Below are positions 45,956 through 58,131 of a stretch of DNA of 64,000 nucleotides, in pieces. The notes beneath the pieces were generated by a model, which saw only the letters and a list, made by a program, of their open reading frames with translations, had not been told where the DNA came from and made no database searches. The translations under genes and the position numbers were made by a program. The first letter of the stretch is position 1, and the number at the start of each line of letters is the position of its first letter. The stretch is from Taxawa tesnikishii (nom. ined.) (lineage: Eukaryota; Ascomycota; Dothideomycetes; Dothideales), in the NCBI GenBank assembly GCA_030247885.1, contig JAPDRO010000001.1, forward strand, positions 2,764,031-2,828,030. The letters run 5' to 3'.

Positions 45956-47802
45956 ACGTGTTTTATAAGTAAGTCGGCTACCTAAGTAAGTTAACTACCT
46001 CGCGAAACTAGAATACTTATATAGTAACATTACGTAATACCTTAATAATATAACGTATAATATACTTATATTAAAGGAAATATATACTTTATTATCTCTA
46101 ATATTATATTTAAGTAAATTTAAAGTAAGAGACGTACTATAGTAGTATATACTATATTTTAATTAACGCTATAAGACTAACGCGTTAAATAGCGCTTTTA
46201 ACGTAACTATAAGCTAAAATTAAAGCGCCTTATAAAACTAGAAGAAAAAGTAATAATATAGCGTATATTAAATAAGAGTTTACGTAGCGTATTACCCTTA
46301 AAGGGAAACGTATAAAATATAGCGAATAAATTACTAAGAGAGCGTAATAGGAAGTCTATTAGTAAGAACTAAGTTAATAACTTTATTAAGTATATACTTA
46401 AGTTATAAATATAATAAAGCTATTCGTACGATTACTAGTAAGCTACTTATAAGGATCTAGTAGTTATTTAGCCTTAGTTTACGCTTATCTAGTTAATAAA
46501 GGCGAAGTATAATATCTTAAATAAGGATACTTATAACTTTAATAAATCTAGCTTTTTAATAAGTAAAATATTATCTTAACTAGTTATTATAAGCTTAAAG
46601 AAACCTAGTAAATAAAAGAAACTATAGCCTAGTAATTATAAGTAAGTTACTTTAATATAAAGTATTAAGGCTATAAGGCGCGTTATCTTACTCTTTATTA
46701 TCTTTATAAGTAAAGTCCTTATCTTAACTTAGTTTAATAATTTACCTTATAATTAAATTATTAAGGTCTCCTCTACTAGTTAGACTAATAATAAGCTCGC
46801 ACTTACGTAACTTAAGTACTTTAATATATATACGAAGGCTTATACTATTAGAGTATATAGGCTACTTATTATTAATAACTATAAGAGCTACTACTTAGTC
46901 GAATTTTAAGATTACTATAAGGAAAATAATATTATAGCTCTTTATATACTTTTATACTCCTTATACTTACTATAGTTACTTAACGTCGTTTATTACTTAC
47001 TACTAAAGCGCTTATATAGTAACGAGATCTTAGCCTTAGTATATAGTTACGTTTATTATATTATAAAAGAAACCTTTTTAACTACCTTTAAAGTAACTTT
47101 TAAGAAGGCGTTTATATAGGAAAATATCTACGTAAAGTTTCGAGGTACTAGGCTAGTCTTATATAACTTAAAAGCTACATTATTAAAGCTAAATATAAGG
47201 CTACGTACGCTAACGCTACTTATACTAGGTATAGTTAAATAGGAGGCGAAAATACTACGTAACGCTAGCAAAATAAAGGCGTAGTTAATACTAATTTAAA
47301 ATCGTATATAAAAACATTAAAGGTCTCTAGTAAGCTCTTTAAATAAGTAAGTTAAGTAGTTAACTAAGGGCGCTTAGTAGATAGCGTATAAGATAGTATT
47401 AATACGCGAAGAAATAGCGCGTCTATAAGACGTAATTAAAGTAGCTATAAAGCGTAAGAACTATAAAAGGTAATATATATAAATAGAAGAGACTTTAATA
47501 GTAAGTAAAGTAACTAATCTAGTTACTACTAAGGAGGGTAATAGTAGTAATAATAGTAAGAAGGCTACGAAGAAAGTACGCGTAAAGTAGCGTTATAATT
47601 ATTATAGTAAGACTAAGTATAACTCCCGTACCTATAAAGTAGAAATAAAGGATATAAAAAATAGTAACGTTTCTAAATAATTATATACTATTTTATAGAC
47701 TACTATAAAGTATTATAGTATTACGTAATGTTACTAAGTAAGCGTTCTAGTTTCGTAAGGTAGCCGACTTACTTAGGTAGTTAACTTACTTATAAAATAC
47801 GT
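45956..47802 (+). mobile_element. TA-flanked TIR DNA transposon, copy 1 (RIP-inactivated, Fot1/pogo size)
   Basis: Ends in inverted repeats of about 85 bp, outermost ACGTRTTTTATAAGTAAGT at the left and its complement ACTTACTTATAAAATACGT at the right. TA flanks both ends, consistent with a TA target duplication. Length 1,847 bp, TIR structure and TA target match the Fot1/pogo branch of Tc1-mariner. Each TIR contains an internal repetition of TACCTAAGTAAGT-like sequence. The transposase is unreadable because of RIP. Orientation is assigned arbitrarily. Confidence 0.75.
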
Positions 47803-49750
47803 TATAAGTAAATTAATATCTTAGATAATATTCCTAGTAATATATTAAAGGTAATATTAGTAACTATTAATTCTTACGCTACTCTTAGAAGATAAAAATC
47901 TTAAGTTAAGATATTTAAATTATATTATAAAGTAACTCTTAAAGTTAAAGTTAATAAGTTAAAATATTTGCTTTATATAAGTCGAGTTTTTACTATAATA
48001 TCCTCTAAATTAGTCGAGCTTATAACTATATTTTATAGTAGAATACTACTTAATATATACTAAATTATAAGTCTATACTTACGATAATAATATAATAGTA
48101 AGTTAATAATATATATATTAAAGAGTATAATTAAGCGTTATAAGTAAAGTTAAAGTTAATTTTCCTCGTATTATACTTAAGTAACTACCTTTTACGCGCT
48201 AGTTCCTTAGACTACTATTAAATCTATATAAAGTACTAAGCGTAATATAAATAAGATATAAAAGGTAAGATTATATTCTAAAGTATCTTAATTACTATTA
48301 TATTCCTAGTAGTAGTATTAAGGGTAAAATCGACTATAAATAGTAATAATAAAGGATCTAACTATTAAGTAGTTATAAATAGTTTCTATTATCTCTTTAA
48401 AATTAATTCTTAGTATTATATTATTATATATTAAAGTTACTAGTATATAATTATATCTTCTTAAATAAGAATATATTTATAGATTTATTATAAGTATCTT
48501 AACTTATAGTAACGTAGTAATATTATTTCTAAAGTTAAAGGCTTATTTAAGCTTATTAAAGTCTATATAAATATAGTTTATTTAAAGTTAAATAAGTCCC
48601 TTATAGTTAGCCTTTTACTTTACTTTAATAGTTTAAAGTACTATAGAACTAATAGTTAAGATAATACTTACTCTTACGTATATTATATAATATATAAAAT
48701 ATAAGAGTATTATAAGTAAGGTTATAATTAAGTAAATTAGTAAAAGTATAAAAGTAATACTTACTTAAAACGAATTTATACTACTAATAAGATCTAAATA
48801 GATAATTATACTTATTAGTATTTCTTTAAAGTTAAAAGTTAATAAAAGTACTTTAAAGTTTAAGTAGTAAGCCTAGAAGTTTATAGTTAGAGGTAAGTTA
48901 GTTACTAGTATAACTTCTTTTAAATATAAGAAAAGATATTCTTTAAGTAAAGCGTAATATTATATTTAAAGCTAATTACGTCCGCGAATTTAATAAGTAC
49001 TAGTTTACTATAATATTATAACTTAAAGAAACTAGTATTATCTACTATATTTATAGCTTAAAGAAAGACAAAATCTAAGTAGTAATTACTATACTCTTAG
49101 AAGACAAAGTATATTTTCTATAAGTAATTATTAATATAATAGAAGATATACTTAGAGAAGTATATAACTAGTATTTTAATAGGCTTAATAATATACTTAC
49201 TTAATTATATTACGTTATCCTTAGTTAGTTTTAGTTATTATAAGTTAAGTTAATTAGGAAGGTTTAACTATTTAACTTATATAAAGAGCCTAGTACTCTT
49301 AAGGTTTACTTTAAGTTAGTAGTATAATTCCTATTATACTTTAAGTAAGTAGTAATTTATAATAAGTACTATTTTAGTACTAACTTAAAGGAAACAATTC
49401 GACTAAAAGATATTATTAAACTAACAAATAAGTAAAGGATAGTCTAATATAAGCTTTATTAGTTAGTAAAATAGAAAGTAATAAGCATAAATAAAGGAGT
49501 TAAGAGCTAATTAAGAGATAAGTTAGTCGAGTTATAAATACTTATTATTTATTATATTATAAGAGTCTAATAGTACTACTTACTAATATTAAGCTTCTAT
49601 ATTATACTAAGTATTAAGCCGTCTACTTAAGGCTAAATAAAACCTAGTAACTTTAATAATAGTCTATTTATAATAATATAGGTTATATAGTTACTAATTA
49701 GTTAAACTAAGTACTTAACTATAATTTAATATATAGTAAAACTAACTATA
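47803..49750. other. RIP-degraded sequence between the two transposon copies
   Basis: Same TA-rich composition, no open frame. It may be the left part of an element that copy 2 later inserted into, with the remainder continuing after 51594, but no terminal repeats were found to prove this. Confidence 0.45.
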
Positions 49751-51594
49751 ACGTATTTTATAAGTAAGTCGACTACCTAAGTAAGTTAGTTACTTTACGA
49801 AACTAAAACGCCTACGTAGTAACATTACGTAATACTATAATACTTTATAGTAGTTTATAAAATAATATATAATTATTTAGAAACGTCGCTATCTTTTATA
49901 TCCTTTATTTCTACTTTATAAGTATAGGAGTTATACTTAGTTTTGCCGTAATAGTCGTAACGCTACTTTACGCGTATTTTCTTCGTAGCCTTCTTACTAT
50001 TATTACTACTACTACTCTCCTTAGTAGCGACTAAATTAGCTACCTTACTTACTATTAAAGTCTCCTTTATCTATACGTATTACCTTTTGTAACTCTTACG
50101 CTTTATAGTTACCTTAATTACGTCTTATAAACGCGCTATTTCTTCGTATATTAATACTATCTTATACGCTATTTACTAAGCGCCCTTAGTTAACTACTTA
50201 ACTTACTTATTTAAAGAGCTTATTAGAGACTCCTAATGTTTTTATATATAATTTTAAATTAGCGTTAACTACGCCTTTATTTCGCTAGCGTTACGTAGTA
50301 TTTTCGCCTCCTATTTAACTATACCTAGTATAAGTAGCGTTAGCGTACGTAGCCTTATATTTAGCTTTAATAATGTAGCTTTTAAGTTATATAAGACTAG
50401 CCTAGTACCTCGAAACTTTACGTAGATATTTTCCTATATAAACGCCTTCTTAAAAGTTACTTTAAAGGTAGTTAAAAGGTTTCTTTTATAATATAATAAA
50501 CGTAACTATATACTAAGGCTAAGATCTCGTTACTATATAAGCGCTTTAGTAGTAAGTAATAAACGACGTTAAGTAACTATAGTAAGTATAAGGAGTATAA
50601 AAGTATATAAAGAGCTATAATATTATTTTCCTTATAGTAATCTTAAAATTCGACTAAGTAGTAGCTCTTATAGTTATTAATAATAAGTAGCCTATATACT
50701 CTAATAGTATAAGCCTTCGTATATATATTAAAGTACTTAAGTTACGTAAGTGCGAGCTTATTATTAGTCTAACTAGTAGAGGAGACCTTAATAATTTAAT
50801 TATAAGGTAAATTATTAAACTAAGTTAAGATAAGGACCTTACTTACGAAGATAATAAAGAGTAAGATAACGCGCCCTATAGCTCTAACGCCTTATATTAA
50901 GGTAACTTACTCGTAATTACTAGGCTATAGTTTCTTCTATTTACTAGGTTTCTCTAAACATAATAACTAGTTAAGATAATATCTTACTTATTAAAAAGCT
51001 AGATTTATTAAAGTTATAAGTATCCTTATTTAAGATACTATACTTTATCTTTATTAACTAAATAAGCGTAAACTAAGACTAAATAACTACTAGATCCTCG
51101 TAGGTAACTTACTAGTAATTATACGGACGACTTTATTACGTTCGTAACTTAAGTATATACTTAATAAAGTTATTAACTTAGTTCTTACTAATAGACTTCC
51201 TATTACGCTCTCTTAGTAATTTATTTACTATATTTTGTACGTTTCCCTTTAAGGGTAATACGCTACGTAAACTCTTATTTAATATACGCTATATTATTAC
51301 TTTTTCTTCTAGTTTTATAAGGCGCTTTAATTTTAGCTCGTAGTTATATTAAGAGCGCTATCTAGCGCGTTAGTCTTATAGTATTAATTAGAATATAATA
51401 TATACTACTATAGCGCGTCTCTTACTTTAAATTTACTTAAATATAATATTAGAAATAATAAGGTATATATTTCCTTTAATATAAGTATATTATACGTTAC
51501 GTTATTAAGGTATTACGTAATATTACTACGTAGGTATTCTAGTTTCGTAAGGTAGCTAACTTACTTAAGTAGCTAACTTACTTATAAAATACGT
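49751..51594 (-). mobile_element. TA-flanked TIR DNA transposon, copy 2, inverted relative to copy 1
   Basis: The same terminal repeats (ACGTATTTTATAAGTAAGT and complement), flanked by TA, 1,844 bp. Its right interior is the reverse complement of copy 1's left interior (for example ACCCTTAAAGGGAAACGT in copy 1 and ACGTTTCCCTTTAAGGGT in copy 2). The two copies form a large inverted pair separated by about 1.95 kb. RIP differences between copies are scattered. Confidence 0.75.
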
Positions 51595-54500
51595 TAACTT
51601 ATTAATTAATTAAGCTATTTATAATAGTAACTAAGAAATAAAGAAATTCTTCGCTTAGCTTAATAGGTTATATAACTATCTATTTAGACTAGGTAGCTAC
51701 TATCTTATAATATAATCTTTTATAACTATACTTATAAAAAGTAGTAATATAAACTACGAGGAAGTTAACTAAGTAGAAAAGTTAACTACTTAAACGTAAC
51801 TCTTTTATCTTTAAATATTCCTATTATTAACTATAAGCGCTTTTATACTTAGTAAGTCGACTTATTTTAAAGCTAATATCTAGGATATTATTACTACTTT
51901 TAAAAAAGAAATATACTTCGATTCGATAGGTAGCTAGCGTATTTAAGATCCCTTATAATACTCTATATAATCGAATAGTAAAATATAGATTACGCGCTAT
52001 AGTATATAAAATAAAGTAGATTCTCTTAAACGTAAAGAGAAAATATTAGTACGATAAATTATACGTCTTATATATACTAGATTCCCTACTTTACTTACGT
52101 TAGTTATATAAATAGTTAAAGAAGTTTAACGCGAACGTATATAACTATTAAAGACTTTATAATTATCTTCTTAACTAATTAGTAAGAAGTAGCTTAATTA
52201 CTTTAAGACTCGTTATCTTAAGATCTTAAGTATTTAGACTTATTAAATTAAGAGTACGCGCTTTAATACGATAAGTTATAACGCTATAAAGAGGTAATTT
52301 AACGTAGTAATAGAGCTTTTATAAAATATAATTACCCTCTAAAGCGCGTTTATAATATAAACAAATTTAACTTTACTATTAAAGTAAGCTAAATATTAAG
52401 AGTATTAGTTAATATACGCAAGGTATTTAGCTAAAAGGTAATTATAAGTTATTAAGAGTAAATAATAGTAATTAAGTATATATTATAAAATCCCGGATTA
52501 TAGTATTAGTAGTAATACTACTAATATTACTTATACTAATAATACTACTTATACTAAATGTTATAGTACTTACTACGTATACTAGTATATATAGTAATTA
52601 CTATATATACTAATAATTCTAGTATATACTAGTATATTTAACTTATCTTACTAGGCAAATTATTAAGCGAATTACGCTTTAACTTAATACTACGTATATT
52701 TTTATAAGCTTCGAGTAATAACTTTATTTAAAGCGATTTAATAATACGTATCGACTCGTCTATATAAACCGATTTGTCTATTTATATTAAGTCGGTTATA
52801 TATATTAACTCGTCGATATCTATTAAGTTAATAATACGCTACTATTAAGTTACTTAAATTAACTAAGTTATACGTTTTAACTTACTAGTATATATTAACT
52901 TATTAGCTTACCTCGACTTACTAATATATATTAGTCTTCCTCGACGTAAAATATATAATATATATAGATTCTAGTAATATATAACGTTAGTATAAGAGCG
53001 TAGCCTAGTATATTTATTCTATAGTATTTACTTATTTATTAACTTTATCCTTACCTTTACCTTAGCCTTTTTCTTCTTAAGTTAAAGATCTAGTAATTAC
53101 TTCTAAATCGCTTTAAAACTATCCTTATTAAACGGGCGATTATTTTTACCTTATAGTATAAGTATAAGTTTATTAGCCTTAGCGTAAATACTATATAATT
53201 ATAAGTATTAGCCTCGTAGTAGTCTTAACGTTAACTATAGGGAAGCGAGATAAGTAAGGAAGCGAGATAGTTAGCTTAATATAACTTAGTTTATTTTCCT
53301 TCGAGCTAAAGTTTCTCTTTTACTAGGCTCTTAATTACGTAGATAGGCTTAGTATCTTACTTCCTTACTTATCTTACTTTCCCGTAGTTTACGTTAGTAT
53401 ATTTAACGTCCTTTTTTAACCCTTACTTATAAAGTACCTTTATAAGTAAAGGTTATTACCTTTAGCGTATACTTCGATTACCTTCTAGTTTACTATTATC
53501 CTTAAGTATTTATAGATAGTTACGTAATAAATAATAGTAGGGAAAATAGTAAATTACTTAATAATTACTATACTATACTTCTTACTATATTAAACTATTA
53601 TTTAAGGGAATACTCTACTTTAAGTAAGCTCTAAAACTCTTACTCTTATAGTAGCTTTAATTACGTTACTATATCCCGACTCGTTAAATTATTATTTAAC
53701 TTTATATCGTCCGACTTACGGAATATAGCGTAGTCTATAGTAACTCTATAGCTAGATTTTAATAAAGAAGATAATTATTCCTTATAAAGATTAACTTTAT
53801 TTAAATCTTTACTACTATTAATTTCCTTACTATTTAAGCTCTCTTTAGAAGTTAGTTTAGTAAGTATATTTACTTATTTCTATATATTTATTACGTTAAC
53901 GAATTTATTTATATATAAGTCCTTCTTAAGGGTCGCTAGTATAGCTTTAGTAAGGTAACTTTAAATTAGCTCCTAACGTTTTAAATATTAAGTTAACTAA
54001 GTCCTTTACTTTTCCTTAAATAGTTTTACTACCTCGTTTAAGTTAAAGTCTAAATATATTAGCTTACTAGTCTTATTAGATCTATATATTTTAATAACTT
54101 AACTATTAAGGAATAACTATAAAGTAATATAGACTAATATTATAAGGAAGGGTAATAGTAGTTAAAATAACTTAATTATTAATAAATAAATACTAACTTA
54201 GCTTACTTTAAAGTATATAGACTAAATACTCTTTATTATTAAATAGCTAGTATACTTTTAAACTTACGTTCGAATTAGCTTTTAATATTTAGTAAAGAAT
54301 AACGTTAATATACTTTTCTTATCCTTATATTTAAATAAGGCGTTTAGTATATACTTATAAGCTTATTTCTTCTTAAATATAATACTACGATATTACGAGT
54401 AAATTAGCCTTTTAAGTATAGCCTTAATTAAAGTAGTAGTAGTACTCTTACTCTTATAAATAGTTTCGCGAAGCTAGTATACGCTTAGTATTATACCTAT

Positions 54501-57500
54501 TCCGTCGGTCTTTTAATATCTTACCTTAAATCTTATACCTTTATATATAGTTACTAAAATACTTTATAGAGAGTTAGTCTTTAACTTTTTATCTCGGACT
54601 TTTACTTACTTACCCTCGGCTATCTCGAGAAGTATAGCTTCTACTTATAAGGTAGGAAATATTAACTATTTATAGTATTTATTATACGTACGAGTAATAA
54701 GTTATATATATACTTCTAAGTATATCTCGCGCTAGTCTAGTAGTATTACTTATCCTTTTCTTATATTTACGCTATAGTATCTTAATTAGTTTAGTATACT
54801 ACTATCTTACGAGCTACTTACTTAGTTACTAAATTATAAAGAACTAATATTAATTACGTTAACGCTAGCGCCTATTATACTTATATCTTATTTTCTTTTT
54901 TAACTAGAAGGTATTTCCTTAAAGAACGTAAGTAATAGCGCTATTACTAATAGTATACTTACTTACTTCCTCTTATATTACTTCGGAAAGACTAGAGATA
55001 TATAATTAGCCTTCGCTTTTATTAGTACTATTAAGTATAATATTAACGTATATTTATTAAATACGTAGTTACTTATTATATATCTTAAACTCTCCTAGTA
55101 CTATACTACTAAGATATTATATTTATATACTAGTAAGATAGTAATATATAGACGTAAAGTACTACTTACTTTCTTAATATTAGTTTAAAGTAATAGTAGT
55201 AAATATAATATAAACTTTTATCAAACTAGGTACGTACGAATTTAAGTTAAGTCTAGTAGTTTTAGCGTACTAACTAACGTAAGGGAACATTATCTTTTAT
55301 AAGAAATTATTAGTTAACGCAATATTATATAAAGTCTAGTTCGTAGGATATAACTAAGCTAACTAGCGTTTATTTAAAGTAAGCCTAGTAGTTAACTTAC
55401 TATACTATTATTTAATATATAAAGTAGTTTTCCCTACTAGTAGGAAGCTAAGTATAAATATTAGGGCCTAAGTCTTTAGTAATATCTAATAATCCTAGCC
55501 TTCTAAGTACTAGAGTATTTAATACTACTAATCGTATTAACGTTAATATAAGTTAAGCTTTAAGATACTATATAGCGAGTAGTATTACTTAATAAAAGAG
55601 ACCTAATAGACTTATATTTAATTAGTTAGTTATCTACTTAGTTAACTCGGAAATTAATAGGGACTTTATTTCTATTTAACTCGAAACGTAAATTATAGAG
55701 ATTATTAACTTAGGACGCGAGTTACTTATATTATTAAATTACTATAAATGATTTAGTAATCTCTTATAAGTTTACGTGTTTATAGTAAGTAGCGACGTAT
55801 CGAAGGACTTAAGTTTCTTACCTTTAATTCCTTACTTATATACTTTATTATATCTTCTAAGCCTTAACGGCATTTCTAGTTAAAATAATATACTTTTATA
55901 TAAACTATTTATATAGATACTCTCTTCTTTATATAATACTCCTTTGTCTATATACTTTACTTAATTACTCGACGCGACTTAGTAGAAATAAGTAGTAGTT
56001 TAATAATATACTTACGTAGTAGCTTTATATAGTTATAAATCTTATTATTATTTAATCTATTAAGATTAATCTTCTTATTAGTTCTAGTATTTAGTTTATT
56101 TAAATAGTCTTATATACGTCTCTTAAATCGTACTTCTTATAGCCTAGTAAGCTCTTTTATATAGGCTTCTTTAATACTATTTCTATTAATAGTTTATAGC
56201 TTCTTTATAACTATCTCTAGTTAAAATACGCGATAGTTTACTTAGTATTACTACTCGAGAATAAGCAAAAAAGGCGTCGACGAGCTAATAACTTTTATAA
56301 ACTAACTAGATATATAGGCTATTTATAGCTCTAAATATTTTAACGTAGTTAGTACTAGTAGTATAATAAAGAAAGTTAAAAGTTACTTTAAGAGTATCTT
56401 ATATATTAAAACTACCTTCTATTACTACTTATTATCTATTAAAGGGTAATCTCTAATTTAATTATTATCTTATTCGAGGAAATTAGCCTCGCGTTAGAAA
56501 CTATAGTTAAATTTTAATATTAATATAAATATATCCTAGTTTAAATCTTCTATTATAATTACGCTAGAAGAAGTACTATATAACTAACTACGCGCTAGTT
56601 CGTAAGGTTAATAAAGCGCTTTAAAAGTACCGTCCCTTTATATAATTAATATTATTCCTTATTACGTCTTATATTTTATAGTTACTATAAAAGTTTAAGG
56701 AGTATTAGTAAACAAATAAGTATTATTTAGTAAGTAGTATTTTAGCTACGTATCTTTCTCTCCGTTTACGTACTTTATATCCTTACTCTTAGGGAGTCCT
56801 TTATATTATTATCGGAAGTTTATACTTATATAATATACTAAGTCTCGAAAGAGTACTTAACTCTTCTTTATTTATATAATTTTAACTATATTTAGAAAGT
56901 AACTTTAAGTCTACTTAGACGTAAAAATATACGTAAATATTTCTTTATATATAGCGTTCTTTTTAGAAATCGAGTAGAATATTTACTTAAGTAAGCCGCT
57001 TTATATAATCTTATATTCTACGCGTATATAAAATTCTTTATAGTTATTATTATCTAGACTAAGACCCTCTTAAAGACTACTATATTTAAGTTAACTATCT
57101 AGCGACTAAGTAAATATAAGTTTAGTAATTTATGTTATTATTATCGTCCGAGTCGTCTTACTTAAAGTAGCTAGTTTATTTAAGTTAATATTATATTAAC
57201 TAATAGCAAAAGATCGTAGTTATATCTTATTAAAAAACGAGGTAAATATTAGTATAATATAGTTAGATCTATTAATCGTATAGCCTCGTTATACTAATAT
57301 ATTATATAAAGTATAGTAGCTTAATATAAAGGGTTACTATTATATATACTATTATATTTGGCCTAGATCTTAATATTCTAGGTTATTATTATACGTATAT
57401 ATCCTTATACTTATTACCTCGAGTTAATAGGACTATGCTTACGTTATATATAAGTTAACTAAGGTTACTTATATATATACTCTTAAAAAGTAACGTTAAC

Positions 57501-57665
57501 TTATTACGCTTTTCCTTATTATCGAAAAGAATACTCTATAAATATAATAACTTCGTTTAATATTAGCTTCGATAATAGTAATATTTAGGCGTATAGTTTA
57601 TATAATTACTCTCTTTTACTTATATATAATATCTCTATTACTAGATACGCTAAACTATAGTAAAT
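51595..57665. other. RIP-degraded sequence, probably former retroelement(s)
   Basis: Six kilobases of TA-rich DNA without reading frames. Palindrome-rich TA sequence lies near 52490-52650. No intact LTR pair, primer-binding site or polymerase motif could be recognised by eye. Confidence 0.45.
53225..53396. repeat. Small inverted-repeat element (MITE-like), about 170 bp
   Basis: Arms of roughly 54 bp face each other: left contains GGAAGCGAGATAAGTAAGG and right contains CCTTACTTATCTTACTTTCC, its complement with a few RIP-type differences. The central spacer is about 65 bp. Size and structure suggest a miniature inverted-repeat transposable element; the family is unknown. Confidence 0.6.
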
Positions 57666-58131
57666 CTAAACGGCCTACTCGTAGAAGTCAAACGAATGGC
57701 CACGATTCGTTTGCTTTTGCGTGGGCTATAACCCTAAGGGTTAGAGGAACGACCACGATTCGTTTGCACCTGTTGACCACGATTCGTTTGCCTTCCCGAG
57801 CCCCAACCTTCTCGAAACCCACACACTATACTGTCATAAGGTTATTCTCTCTGCATGCCAAACACCACTCATATATATGCCATATACATGGAACATCAAG
57901 GGCGGCGGTCTTAAAAGGAAAAAGATGAGGCGCCTTGTGCATAGGCCACTCCCGCATTTTCGCAGGGCGGCCTCTCCAAACAAAGACCAGCCCTGTGTCT
58001 ATGCGACGTGATCAGTACGCTCTAAACAATTGATCCTGAGCATCACATGGATCCTTTAAATCCTTAGAAAGGTAATATAGCTATGTCTGGCCTCGCAAGT
58101 ATGGCAGCCGTGAAGGCAAGCCAAGACTCAG
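57666..58131 (+). promoter_or_regulatory. Region upstream of the telomere-linked helicase with repeated motif and telomere-like palindrome
   Basis: Composition returns to normal at about 57668. The motif CCACGATTCGTTTGC occurs three times (57700, 57753 and 57777), the first preceded by its partial complement CAAACGAAT so that CAAACGAAT..ATTCGTTTG forms a hairpin. Between the first and second copies lies TAACCCTAAGGGTTA, two telomere-type half repeats head to head. These sit 340-430 bp before the helicase start and could be protein-binding sites; that is inference. Confidence 0.55.

Larger units (their letters stand above)
45831..57665. repeat. RIP-mutated repeat block, 11.8 kb
   Basis: Composition changes sharply to A+T with TA as the dominant dinucleotide. 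CA and TG are nearly absent while CG persists (ACGT, GCGC, TCGA), which is the expected product of C-to-T change at CpA by repeat-induced point mutation. There are no open reading frames on either strand. Inside are two transposon copies and a MITE-like repeat; the remainder was probably retrotransposon sequence but is too mutated to name. It separates the core genes from the subtelomeric helicase. Confidence 0.88.

Noticed and set aside
48540-48640. Possible Copia reverse-transcriptase trace (KLNKSL)
   Set aside because: Too short and RIP-mutated; neighbouring residues do not fit the family.
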